NCBI GenBank assembly: GCA_016808115.1
Contig: JAEQBH010003960.1
Coordinates: 124,001 to 188,000, forward strand
DNA from: Tetrastigma voinierianum
Taxonomy: Eukaryota; Streptophyta; Magnoliopsida; Vitales; Vitaceae
Reading direction: 5' to 3'
DNA length: 64,000 nucleotides
In this document: one piece after another, positions 44,475 through 55,654 of the stretch
How the letters are laid out: the number at the start of each line of letters is the position of its first letter
Position numbering within the stretch: position 1 is the first letter of the stretch
Position numbers and translations under genes: made by a program
Notes under the pieces: model-generated
Database searches by the model: none
The model's input: only the letters and a program-made list of their open reading frames with translations
Told to the model about the DNA's origin: nothing

Positions 44475-46400
44475 CGACTGGTCACAGTGGAAATGCTAGG
44501 TATTTTTTCCCGGAATATTTTAGATTTCTAGGGTTGTTCAAGGTTATTATGAAAAGCGAGTAGTGGGTTGTTTTTTATTACACGTGTTATGAACAGACAA
44601 GAAAGACGAAGTTGAACAGAAGAGAGGCGGTGTGAATTGTGACTAAGGCTCTCACTCCAAAACGCAGCGTTTTGGTTCATCGTTTTTGTATGGTTTAACG
44701 TTTTTGAAAAACGTTTGGAGTTGTTTAACAATTTTATTTTTTTTTAAATTTGATTGATAATAAGATATCTTATTTATAAAATACTACATAGTAAATACTA
44801 ATCGACAGACGACAGACTAGTCATCCGGACACCTCACTGTTATGTTTTATTTTTTAATTGAACAAAAAAACAAAAATGTTTACATCGTCTTTGCCCCCAC
44901 ATGTCCAAAACCCTAGTTTTTTTTTTTTTTTTTTATAACTCCGAACCAGTTAATACATACCTCGACTATTTCTATCGGACCTTGAAATTAACTTCCGAAT
45001 AAAACTTCTAATGGCCTTAAAAATACTAAAACGGGTGAATGTTGGAATAAACCTCAAAGCCTTAACCGATTTTTTTATTGAAAGATCCTTATTGAGACGC
45101 TTTGTAAGGCATATTTAGCGAAAAAATCAGGCGCACGGCCTTTTAAAAAAAAAAAAAAACCTCAATCCCCAACCGCCGTTATTTCGCTTTTTTTATCTAG
45201 CAGTCCAGTTTCGATCCGTCTTTTTAGAATAATTCAACGGTATATTTTTTGTCAAGCGGTTGATTTTAAATCGAACGTCTAGCGGTCGAAATGATTTAAC
45301 GGATATGATGATCATTGTTATAAATAATCATGGCTTGTTTTTACAATCCGATGGTTATTTTGTTCCGAAAAGTTATCATCTTACTAAAATCATGCAACTT
45401 TCATTCTATTCGTTCATTATTGTCCATTTCCGTTTTATTTTTTCTCGAATAATTTTTCTTTATTCTTTATCTAATTTTTGGAAAATCTTTGTGAATGAAG
45501 GTATGTTTATTTATTCGTTATTTTTTTTTTATGCATTTTTATACTATAATCTATATTTTTTATACTATAGTTTTATTTAGTTAATTTGATAATATAATTT
45601 TTAGTTAATTAATTATATTGTTTATTTATAATAATTATTTTAGTTATATAATGTTCAAACTTAGTTATTTACTATAATCTTATTTTAGTTATATTATGTT
45701 TGAAACATTTTTATACTATCATTTTATTTTAGTAATTTGAAACATATTACATACATGCATATTTTATTTTTAATGTATCTTAGTTTTATTTTGGTTTAAT
45801 TTGATAATAATAAATTAAGTTAGATATAATGTTTGAAACTTAGATATTAAACATCACACTATTTAGTAAGTTGAAACATGTTCCTTACATTAAATATTAG
45901 TTATACTTATATAATGTTTGAAACTTAGATCTTAGACATATTTAATGTTAAAAATTTAGATCTTCTTAAATATCGTAATGATATTATTAAACTATATATC
46001 ATGTTAGAAACTTAGGTCTTACTTTTATGTTAAATTTACATATATATATATAATGTTATTATAATGATATCATATACAAAAATTACACTGATTTGAATTT
46101 TTTTTCAATAAAATCACATGTGTTTATAGAGATAGGCTGATGGAAGTGGAGGCGAGATCACACTGTGGAGGTATTGCACACCTTTAGAGGGACTATTAAA
46201 AAATTGAGCAGGTTTGTAATTGTGTAGTTTAAGCATAAAAAGTGAATTGGAATTCTCATTAAGTTTAAATACATCATCACAGTCCCATTCAAATACTAAG
46301 AAGTGTCAGGTAATAGCCGTAAGTAAAGCAAGTAAATGACTTTTAGAACATAAAGTAAATCAAAAGCGAAAAAAGCAGTTGATATTAAATAAATTCGAAA
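44475..46400. other. Upstream region of the pseudogene, no gene seen
   Basis: The first 250 bp should hold the old promoter; the palindrome at 44657 lies there. From 45400 to 46130 the DNA is very AT-rich. GGCGCACGGCCTTTT near 45131 may be a hAT subterminal word, but no terminus could be fixed. Confidence 0.45.
44657..44675. promoter_or_regulatory. CCAAAACGCAGCGTTTTGG palindrome upstream of exon 1
   Basis: A perfect inverted repeat with 9-bp arms and a one-base centre, 183 bp upstream of the start codon. It resembles the CCAAAACGATGTCGTTTTGG palindromes at 3.36 kb. Function is not known from the sequence. Confidence 0.6.
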
Positions 46401-47193
46401 TTTGGTCCTGAGGCGTAATGGGAAGCATCCTGATCATTGATAATGATGAGGAGGAGGAGAGTGATGAGGATGTGTATATGTATCTGGCTGACATGCACCT
46501 CGATGAGCGAGATAAATATCGAAGCGATCATGCATTGAAAGCTACAGTAAATGGGTAGAGATCGGGTCGTAGGATTTATGAGAGACAAAAGAAAAATAGG
46601 TAAATCTTTATACTAATTCATTTTTCACATAATTATGTATAAAATGCGTAAGTTGATTTACTTTACACCATTACGATAGCGATCTTACGCAGCAGTGATC
46701 CGTCAAGGCGTATACAAAGATCACAAAGTGTTCGGCATACGGATCGATCACCGCCCAGTGCACCATCATTCTCTGAAATATTTGGATGCAAAGCAAAAAA
46801 AGCACAAAAAATATGTTGAGTGGATTCATTCGAAAACAATGGATTAATTATGAAGTTCTTCATATATGAAAGCGTTCCACCTCGAAAAGTGGACTCGCAC
46901 CATTTTAAGAGCATGATTTTAGTCTGTAATGACGAGTTTGTCTAATTGTATAATATGTTTTACATTATGATCTTCATATGAAATATATTTTAATAATCAG
47001 CTTTCCTTGAATTATTATATATAGGGATGGACATCGAACCACTATCTCTGTATGAAATCAAAAGCAAGTACTTGGAAATAGAGTATAAAGACACGGAAGC
47101 AGGTCAACTTACAAAAATGAAGTGGAGACATATGGATAATACCAGATTATGTGATGGATGGATCGGGCTAACTAAATTGAGCATAATTAATTT
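46400..47193 (+). pseudogene. hAT transposase remnant 2, N-terminal part
   Basis: The plus strand reads an acidic segment DNDEEEESDEDVYMYLADMH and then LDERDKYRS near 46439-46526, and at 47027 MDIEPLSLYEIKSKYLEIEY, then LCDGWIGLTKLSIINF, which follows DUF659 (YEIRVKYL..., DGWTDRKRRTLINF). Stops are present upstream. The reading is cut at 47193 by the Gypsy element and resumes at 55655: AATTAATTT plus CATGGTA restores I-N-F-M-V. Confidence 0.75.
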
Positions 47194-47777
47194 TGATGAT
47201 GCTTTTTCAACCGGAACCGGGTTGAGCTTGTTGAAATTGCTGGGCCGGTCCGCTGACTCTCGATGTCGGGCTCCTCTACAAAAATAAGAAACAAAAAATT
47301 GATCGGGGATGGCAGTTGCCTCTCCGTGCCTAAGTCGAGTTAACTAGATGGGAAAGATCATTTCTTGGGAATGAATTTTATCTTGTCACTCATAGATGGG
47401 GTTATGCAAGTATTTATAATGGGTGATCATGATAACTTTCATAGTTGGATGATGATACGATATTTCTCCCATTAGGTGAGGGATTTTCTTTCTTTATCAT
47501 TAATCAATTAATAAGGGATAATTGATGGGAAATTATTAGGAAATATCCTACTTCTCTAATTGGTGAAAATTGAGAATTTTCCTTTAATACGGATTCTTTA
47601 GGCTGATTATATTTCCAGCCTTTTGAAGGGGTGAATTGGGCCCTCGTTTTGGGCTTGTGTTTGGGGGATATCATCAAGGGCAGAGCACTGGTATTGGGCT
47701 GCTCCTTAATCTCCTCTTAAGCCTGACATTTGGGCTCGTGTTCTGGGCCTACGCGCCTATTATTTTAAACTCGATCA
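47194..47777 (-). repeat. 3' LTR of the Tat-like element (left copy)
   Basis: On the plus strand it starts TGATGATGCTTTTTCAACC and ends TTTAAACTCGATCA. It aligns with 55063-55654, with long shared stretches such as ATAATGGGTGATCATG and CCAGCCTTTTGAA. Confidence 0.88.
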
Positions 47778-47792
47778 GTTACCCCCCCAGCC
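47778..47792 (-). promoter_or_regulatory. Polypurine tract of the Tat-like element
   Basis: GTTACCCCCCCAGCC on the plus strand is GGCTGGGGGGGTAAC on the minus strand, directly before the 3' LTR. Confidence 0.8.
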
Positions 47793-49690
47793 TTTGACTA
47801 AAGTGAGCGTAGGCAAGGGCTGTACCGTTTCTTGGATCAGATGTGACTCCCACGTGGCTACTCAGGGAGGGTTTGATTAGGGCTTTGTTGCCATCCAACT
47901 TCTTGTGATAATGATGGCTTTTCGATTTTTGCGCTCATTTCGGTTGTAACTAGCTTCCTTAAAACGTCCTGCTTCTTGTTTTGCCTTTGTATTTTGTTAA
48001 CTTGAAGTTTTTGCCTGCAGGTTTGGGCTTCTTTTTTCTTAGGGAATTTATTAGACCATTGTTCAGAAATTTGCTTTTGAGTGGTTCTGATATCTTGCTT
48101 GGGGGTTGTCTTTCTAGTCCTGTTTCTGGGATTGGTACGTCTTTTCTTCTTCTTTGTCTTTTCGGGTTCGAAGTCTTGCGAGGTTTTAATGCTTGCTTGG
48201 TTGGGGTTCTGCATTATTTCTTCGATTCCCTTTTTCCTTGCTTAGCCCTGCATATCTCCATGGGTCCTAGTCTCTCTTCTGTTTTGCATATAAAGAGTAA
48301 TTCCACAGAGGCTTGTGGTTAGGCGGAAGTAATTGGTGGAAGTCAGACCAGTTTGGTTGTGGTGGTCCACTGAGTTGCCGGAGACCTCCTTTTCCACTGA
48401 TAAAGCGAGACAAGAATTAGTGAAATTCGATATCCTAGTAGCGTTAAATACTTGAGGGCTGTTATATAGAATGCTGAGGTCGTAGGCCCTAGTCGAGTTG
48501 AACCTTTATATGGTGAGATCTTTGCAGCCCGGTATGGGCCCCTGTTTAGGGTCTAGGTTTGGTGCCCTGACGTGCTGACTTCCTACGTCGTCCAAGTGCC
48601 TGAATGTGGTTGTGCTTTTGGGTGGCGTTCGAGAATGGCTCTACTTCTCTGCATCCTTTATAAAGGGTTATACGACATCTTAATGTCTTGCCATTCTCAA
48701 CTTTCCCTCGGCTTAAGGGTATTAATTGGGTACATGATCGTTTTTAAGGATAGAGGCCTGGGTGTTCCCAGCATAGCCCTGCTCTTAGACTTTGTCAACG
48801 TAAATGAGGCCGCTGAAGGCTTTCTTTATATCTCAGCGCTCATCCTTGAGTTGATTATTTCGGACCTTAGTCTTCCATAGAATCCCGGAAGGAACGTTGG
48901 CTACTGTGGAGTGGCCGTCATTAGGAATTGAATCCCTTTGGCTAGGAGGACACATGAGCGTTAGACCAGTGCGGACTACTCCACGAGAACCTCGTGGCTC
49001 CCACTTTGCTGGTTCTTTGGTTTTCAAAGGCTATAGGACATTTCTAACATTGCCTTGGTCGTGTGGCCTTCAGGTGTTTGGCCCGGTCTCAGTCCTTAAG
49101 ACAAAGAGGTGAAGCCGGAAGGCGGATTGAGTCTTGCATACTGTTGAGCTCGTGCGTCCGGATATTCTCGAGCCGTCACGGTTCGAAGCACCTTTCGACC
49201 CTTTTATGAGACTTTCTCCCGTTTAGTCATGGAAGGCCTTCTTTGTCTCAAGTCCTCTTCACCATGTTTGGAGCCTTTTATCATAAAGCTTACTCGGGGA
49301 GAGCCGGGCACCTTGAGGTGGCTTCCACGGTCGTCCCTGCTCGGGGTAAGATCTTAAAGGTGGGGGCCTCTTCTTCGCCCTCATCCACTGTCGGAGCTAG
49401 AGACTCTTCGGGGAGGGCGGCTGAGCCCCCCTTGGAGGTTCTTCCTATTTCGGTTTGGAGTCCCACGTCGCAGGGTGCCGCGCCCCCTCCTACAATGCCA
49501 GATGAGGTGAGAAGGGATCGCTTTGGTGCTATAGGGAATGAGGACTCTTTGCTTTCTCATGCGGAGCTCGCAGTTGGGGTTGTTTCCTCCATCCTTCGCG
49601 ATTCCGACCTCAGAAAGGTAGATGCCACGGCCAGTTGAGAGGCTCTGGCTCTTACCTTTGGGAACCATACGTGCGTCAAGCGCCATTTAG
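47793..49690. other. 3' region of the Tat-like element, no assigned gene
   Basis: About 1.9 kb between the integrase end and the 3' LTR. Open stretches occur on both strands: plus 49243-49638 (131 codons, Ser/Pro-rich) and minus 48214-47858 (118 codons, Lys/Arg/Gln-rich). Neither resembles a family I recognise. Tat elements often carry extra non-coding or accessory sequence here. Confidence 0.5.
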
Positions 49691-50323
49691 TGACGGATTT
49701 AAGATTGTTCAACGTTCCATGAGTGGGGTAGGGTCTTTCACTCTTTTGTCTGGAGTTCATAGTTACCAAGTCGGATTATGCGGGATACTATGTAAGGCCC
49801 TTCCTAATTAGGTCCCAGCTTCCCATGTGTGGGGTCTTTCCTTGCTAGTAAAAGCTTTTTTAGAACTAGGTCGCCAGGCTTGTAACTCCTGGGCTTGACC
49901 CATTGGTCATAGTATCTTGCTGTATTTCTGTGATAGTCCTGTCAATACGCTTTAAGACCTGCTCACTGGCTTTTCACTAGGAGATCAAGTTTAGGCGAAG
50001 AACCTCTTAGTTGTGTTGATTAACTTGCAAATTCAATCCTTGGTGACTTTAATCCGACCTTGGCGGAAGCTACTACTTCGGTGCGAGGCGAGCTAATGGG
50101 GTTTCACGAGTTGTGACTGCGTAGTTACATTGCCCGTAACACCTTGGGAATTACTTTCTACCCATTTTCCTTTTAAATCTTCCAATTTAGTCTTCAACGC
50201 TGCCTTAAGAGTCCTTATAGTGACCTCTGCTTGCCCATTGGACTGCGGATAAGTTAGGGATGAGTAGTAGTTCTTGATTCAGGAGCTCGGCGTGAATCCA
50301 GACTTAGGATTGTCGAATACCCG

Positions 50324-50650
50324 TTATCGAACATAGGGGACCTCGGGATCCCGAACCCGCATATTATAGAACGCTAGATGAAGTTGCATACCTTCTATTA
50401 TGTGATTGTTGCTAAGGGTTCGGCCTCTGCCCATTTGGTAAAATAGTCCACGACCATAATGATAAATTTGCATTGGCCCATTCCAATGGGTAGGGGTCCC
50501 AATATGTCCCGCTGGTGAAAAATTTGGGACTATGGCGATGTCTCGGCAGCTCATATGGGAGATGAGAGATCTTGGCATGCTCCTGACAAGCCTTGCATTT
50601 TCCGACCAGTTCTGTTGCATCTTTGAGCATTGTGGGCTAGTAGTACCCAC
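50324..50650 (-). pseudogene. Tat-like integrase, zinc-binding region
   Basis: LVGKCKACQEHAKISHLPYE gives the CxxC half of the HHCC finger. In the second frame a SPWPFSQWGLD-like region is present only as a shifted reading. The catalytic core downstream is largely unreadable. Confidence 0.75.
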
Positions 50651-51470
50651 GCCTCCAGGTTTCCTACTAAGTCAGAACTCCGTGTAGTTTGCCACGATTT
50701 GCCTTAGGTGTACACTCCTTGAGCCTGTAGTTGCGTCCTCCTTCCCTACGCACTTAAGAATGGGCGTAAAGAAGCCTCGTTTATAAAGTCCTGGAGTGAG
50801 CAGGTGATCTTACGACAACATATGAGTTTGGATGCCTCCTTTGGGTTGTAATGTTCATGCAGTGGCTCCCAGCATAGGGTCCACATCGGCTGATTCGGAC
50901 ATCACGGGGAGACTTCTCGTTGTCGATGCTACTTGGGGTTAGGAGGGTGTTCAGCGGTGTCGGTCTGCCAGTCTTCTTGTGAGGGCATTGCCGAGTTTTG
51001 TAGGCATCGACTCGAGAATTCTACGCTCTTGGTACATGTTTGACTGACGGTATGAAGACTTTTAAGCAATTCTGCACCTTCTTAAGATATAGGATCGTCT
51101 TCTCGCCCTCAACCGTAGGACTCTTCTGTATGTTTTACCGCAATTGGGAGTATTGCTTCTTTCGGTGATCTACTTCCATGGAGTGGGCGAGGTTAAAGTC
51201 CGGCTATGCTGACCTCATATTCGACCTCGTTATTGGGCTTGGAAGTAGAATCCCAGGGCATATTCCATGTATCTCTATCCCGTTTGGAGAGGTCGAGTTA
51301 GACACACCGCTTCCTTGGGCGTGGAGGTCGATCCACGGATGTCTCTAGATGAGGAGGTCGGGTGTTAGTTGGGTAACCAGTAGACTACTGTTGGGGTGAG
51401 ATTCCGTATGAAATATGCCCCGAAGATACATACTTTCATAGCTATCCTTGGTTTATACCTAATGTCGAAC

Positions 51471-51689
51471 TCACTCGGCTCTATAGCCACTATCGCCTTC
51501 GGAAGGTTTATGGTTTATGCGTATTTGCTTCATCGGATGTCGGTTGGGACTTGATGGTATGGAGCTTGGAAGTAACGTCGAGGTTTTACGGATGTAGTTA
51601 CCCCTTGTTGGGATCGACTTCTCCATCTTTGGATATCTCTCCTCTGGTCCTCTCAGAGCTCGGTTACAATAGTAGACTGGTTGTTGCAC
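51471..51689 (-). pseudogene. Tat-like RNase H fragment
   Basis: MQQPVYYCNRALRGPEERYP and then KMEKSI match the RNase H domain of Tat-lineage Gypsy elements (QQPVYYVSRALRGAEERYPKMEK). The reading shifts frame soon after. Confidence 0.8.
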
Positions 51690-52139
51690 CCTGTCCCGTT
51701 CTCTGACTAGGGCGGCACTAGTTGAGAAGTCTGAAATGGCTAGGTAGAGAGTGAGGAGTTCTCCCTCGGAAAGGCTTACTAGAACAGGGGAGAAACTCCA
51801 GTAGGTTTAGTGCGAGTGAATGCCTCCTTGCGGTGTGCATCCTTCAGAGGCCGCTCAGAACACGAAAGAAAGTGACATTTGTCATTTGTGTAGACACGAA
51901 GCGGCTCCAGAGCTATTCTTCTTGTCGGGCATTGAATGTCATAATGTTTGAGTCAGCATATCAACCACGACCTTTATCTTATATAGGTTTGCTTATATTT
52001 CTCGGCTGTTGACTATAAAACCTAAGAACTTCCTAGCGGAGATTCCGAAGGCGCATTTGGCTGGGTTTAACTTCATATTGTAGCTTTTCATGACCTGGAA
52101 CGCCTCGGCTAAGTGGGTTATGTGGAGCTCGACCTTTCT

Positions 52140-52467
52140 TACCTGACATGTCATCTATATATACCTCCATAGATGCTCCAATTTGCTTTTGGAACATCTT
52201 ATTCACCAACCTTTAGTAGGTGGCTCCTGTGTTCTTTAGTCCGAAGGGCATCACTCGATAACAGTAGGTTCCTTGTCCATTGACGAATGAGGTCTTCTCT
52301 TGGTCGTTGGGATCCATACTGATCTGATTGTAGCCAGAGAAGGCGTCCATGAAGCCGAGGAGTTCATGACCGGCCGTGGCGTCCACTATGAGGTCAATCC
52401 GAGGTAGAGGGAAGCTATCTTTTGGGCAAGCCCTATTGATATATGTGAAATCGATGCAAAGCGCCAC
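52140..52467 (-). pseudogene. Tat-like reverse transcriptase
   Basis: CIDFTYINRACPKDSFPLPR, then FMDAFSGYNQISMDPNDQEK, then GTYCYRVMPFGLKNTGATY, and in the next frame MFQKQIGASMEVYIDDM, whose YIDDM is the catalytic motif (usually YVDDM). One frame change separates the palm from the YIDDM motif, so the enzyme is broken, although the motifs are well preserved. Confidence 0.88.
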
Positions 52468-52895
52468 TTGTCGTTTGCTTTTGGCGAGGTGCGTTGGCCA
52501 ACCACTCAGAATATTCTACCTCTCTGATTGCATTTGCTTGGAAGAGCTTACCGACCTCTTCATTAATTGCCTTCTATCTTTCTAGGGCAAAACTCCTTCT
52601 CTTTTGCTTGACCAGTTTAAAGGATGGACTGACGTTCAACCTGTGGGTGATCACTATCGGGTAGATTCTGCCCATGTCTACCTGTTTCCAGGCGAATACC
52701 TCCATGTTCTACTTTAGAAAACGGATGAGAGGGCTTTTGATGTCTTCAACTAGCTTAGATCCTATGTAGACGAGGTGTTATGGCTGGTCGCCAAGCTGTA
52801 CAGGCTCTAGTTCTTCCGAGGGCGCAGGTCGGGTGCTTACCTCGTCTCGCATGTCGAGCTCGTCCATATAGATGTTGTCGACCGTCTTTTGGCTG

Positions 52896-53400
52896 TTAGC
52901 CAGGTAACACTCCACGGCACATGTGTTGGTTTCCTCGAACCATTCCTCCATTCTGAGTTGAAAATTTGATAACCATGTGATAGGCGGAGGGGATGGCCCT
53001 TATGGTATTGAGAGAGGGCCTACCCAGTAACATGTTGTAGGCCGATGGGGCATCTACTATAAGAAATCTTACTGTTGTTGTGGGCTGGCATGGGGGGTCT
53101 CCCAAAGTGAGCACTAGTTGTATCGACCTAGGAGGCGACCTCTTTCTCCAGAAAGAACCCACGTAGGCGGGCGTTGGCCCGGCTCAGCTTCTCCACTTCA
53201 ATTCCGTTTTTGAAAGCTGATGCGAAGATGATGTTGGTCGAGCTTCCGTTGTCGGCAAGGACCCCGTGGATCGTTTCATTGGCTACTAAGGCCTTTATCA
53301 CAAGTGGATAGTCATGGGGATGTTGGAAATATTCCATGTCGGTCAGAAAGGTTATGGTAGTATCTAGTCGAGGAAGTTTGGATACGGCAGTATTGCCCAA
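52896..53400 (-). pseudogene. Tat-like protease and linker
   Basis: HGVLADNGSSTNIIFASAF holds the active-site triplet as DNGSS, then LVLTLGDPPCQPTTTVRFLI and APSAYNMLLGRPSLNTIRAI, the conserved second half of Gypsy retropepsin. A frame change near 53130 separates the two parts. Confidence 0.85.
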
Positions 53401-53866
53401 TGTTCCCTAATCGATCTTTGGCGTGGGGTGGGCCAGCTACGTGAGGCTAAGACTCAGCCTCTGCCGAAACCCTCAGGAGATCATGTGGATTTCTCCCAAG
53501 GCGGCTAGTCTTGGTGGGGTTGGGCGGCTTGAGGTGGTGGTGTTTGGACTTGTTCTTGCCCATACGAGGGCTACGTAACGTGAAGATATAGGTCGGTTAA
53601 TTATTCAATCTCTTTCCTTAGTTGGATCTGGAGTCATCGGTTAGACATCATAGATCACATGGAACTCATAGTGTTTAGTATTGTCTTTTCTTGAATTAGG
53701 CTTTGTTGAGATGGCCACCTTAGAAATTTTTCATGTTGCACTCGTGGGACCTATGACCTTGGCAGGGTTGTCGGGGTGTATTCTGAGGTGAATGCTGTAG
53801 CTGTTTGAGAGTGGTCCCAGCTTGATCTACGGCGTTCCGTCTTTTGGGGACCACTATCTATTTTCT

Positions 53867-54803
53867 CTATTCCTCCTTGGGGATATGTCCCTGTCTGCCT
53901 GCCTCCTGGGCTTCGTACTCATTTCTTGTCGCTCCTTCTCTTTTCCTTTTGAGTAGAAGAGCTCCTTTACTTGGATAAGAGGGCTTCTTCACCGTTGATA
54001 TACATCTCTTGTTTTGACGCCTGTGCATGCTAAGCAAGGGTTCTTTGAGATAGAACATTAGGTCTTTTGGTACTTTTCTTCACGATGAAAATTTTGTAAT
54101 AGCCGAACTTTTAAAGTCGGGAATATCCACCTTTAACAACTCTGCGTTGAATCTATGGACATATGACCTCTGACTCTTACTTGACTACACTTTATGGTCA
54201 GAAGGTGATAACTTGGCTTCCTGTACGTCCTTGCTCCAATAAAGTGGGAGACAAATGCAATGGAAAGCTCTGTGAATGATGAGTTGGAGAGCGACGGTCT
54301 GAGTAAACCCAGGACCAATCTTGGGCCCTTTAGCGCGTGATAAGCGAAGGCTGCGCAGTATGGGGTCTGATATCAGGTGTAGCTCGTGATGTTCTTATAT
54401 GTATTAAAGGTGATCGATGGGGTCTTTCATTAGTTGAGCGTTTCGGTTGCAACGTGCGTTTCTTGGGAAGAGAAGTCACCGTTTGTGAGCAGGGTTCAAT
54501 TTGTTGGCCACCCGGGCGTCGCCAGGGCGCTTAAGTTCGGCCTTTTCTGCTTCAGCACAGCGTGACTCTTGTTGGATGTCGCCAAACCTCACCTCCCGTA
54601 CTACTCCCTGTTTCCTGCTTATAGGGATGGGTCCTCGCTTGTTGTCCACACCGCACCTGCTTTCTCATTGTAATTCTCTCCGGGGGGTTTGTAAGGATCA
54701 TGCTCCTTGGCTTGGCTAGTTTCTCCTTCTCCATCTGCTTCTCGAGAAGGGTCGAGGTATTGTTGTTCTTCTTGGGTAATGGGGTTTTGGCTTTCTCGGG
54801 CAC
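53867..54803 (-). pseudogene. Tat-like gag remnants
   Basis: IDSFTELSIAFVSHF-like reading near 54290 (LSNSSFTELSIAFVSHFIGA), then RTYRKPSYHLLTIK, matches the gag core of Tat-lineage elements. The basic Lys/Arg-rich stretch near 53950 is the gag tail. Interrupted by stops. Confidence 0.75.
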
Positions 54804-55039
54804 ATTCTTAGCGCCTCCACAGGGCGTTGCATTTACTAGTAAAGTTGCTTTCAGGCTCTCGTCACGTTGGTTGGGAGATGAAGCGCGCCAGTCGTCGATA
54901 TTAGGCGTGCGAGTTTCTAGTGTGCCTTCGAGGTCGGCTATCTATATTGCCTTGGTCTTGCATCCTTGAGGGTTGCGTGGCTCTGCTTATGTTCAGTCGA
55001 TACCATCGATCAACGAGATGACTTTATTTGTAAAGGCGT

Positions 55040-55062
55040 CGTTCCCATAGGCGGTACTAAAG
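55040..55062 (-). promoter_or_regulatory. Degenerate primer-binding site of the Tat-like element
   Basis: The plus strand CGTTCCCATAGGCGGTACTA next to the 5' LTR resembles the complement of a TGGCGCC-starting tRNA-Asp primer site, with several changes. Confidence 0.5.
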
Positions 55063-55654
55063 CGATGATCTTCCAGCTGAGCTGAAATTTGAGAAACATT
55101 TGGAGTGCTAAATTTCGGTCCACGGCTGGATGTGGGCTCTTTTAAAATAAGAAACAAAAAGTTAGCGGGGATGTAGATTGCCTCTCAGATGCCTAAGTCA
55201 GTTTTTTCCGGTGGGAGAGAATATCAAGTTGCTTAGAATGAATTTTTGTATGCGTACCTTTCCACTTAGATGGGGTGGCACAGGTATTTATAATGGGTGA
55301 TCATGTTAACTTTCATAGTTGGATGATGATACGATATTTCTCCCATTGGGTGAGGATTTTCTTTCCTTATCATTCTGCTTAGGTGTAAGGGGATAATTGA
55401 TAGGCAATTATTAGGAAATATCTACCTTCCTAATTGGTGGAAATTGAGTATTTTCAGCTATCACAGTTCTTTTAATTTGATTATATTACCAGCCTTTTGA
55501 AAGGGTGAATTGGGCCCTCGTTTTGAGCTTGTGTTTGGAGGATATCATCAAGGGCCGAGCATTGGTACTGGGCATGCTCCTTAATCTCCTCTTAAGCTTG
55601 GCATTTAGGCTCGTGTTATGGGCCTGCGCGCTTATTATTTTAAACCCCCGATCA
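55063..55654 (-). repeat. 5' LTR of the Tat-like element (right copy)
   Basis: Homologous to 47194-47777; on the plus strand it ends AAACCCCCGATCA, followed by the AATTT duplication and the resumed hAT reading. A few percent divergence and small indels separate the two LTRs in the conserved parts; the inner ends are more diverged. Confidence 0.88.

Larger units (their letters stand above)
47194..55654 (-). mobile_element. Tat-like Gypsy retrotransposon inside hAT remnant 2
   Basis: LTRs at 47194-47777 and 55063-55654 and a perfect 5-bp duplication AATTT (47189-47193 and 55655-55659). On the minus strand: gag (about 54320-53870), protease (53400-52900), RT (52600-52140), RNase H (51690-51470) and the integrase zinc region (50650-50330). 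Between integrase and the 3' LTR lie about 2 kb without a recognisable gene. Frames are interrupted by stops and indels. The element spans 8.46 kb. Confidence 0.88.

Noticed and set aside
45260..45580. 106-codon open frame rich in Phe/Tyr/Ile
   Set aside because: AT-rich DNA gives chance hydrophobic frames; no signal peptide logic, no homology and no promoter seen.
46385..46588. Minus-strand frame of 67 codons
   Set aside because: The opposite strand carries the acidic segment of the hAT remnant; this frame is its shadow.
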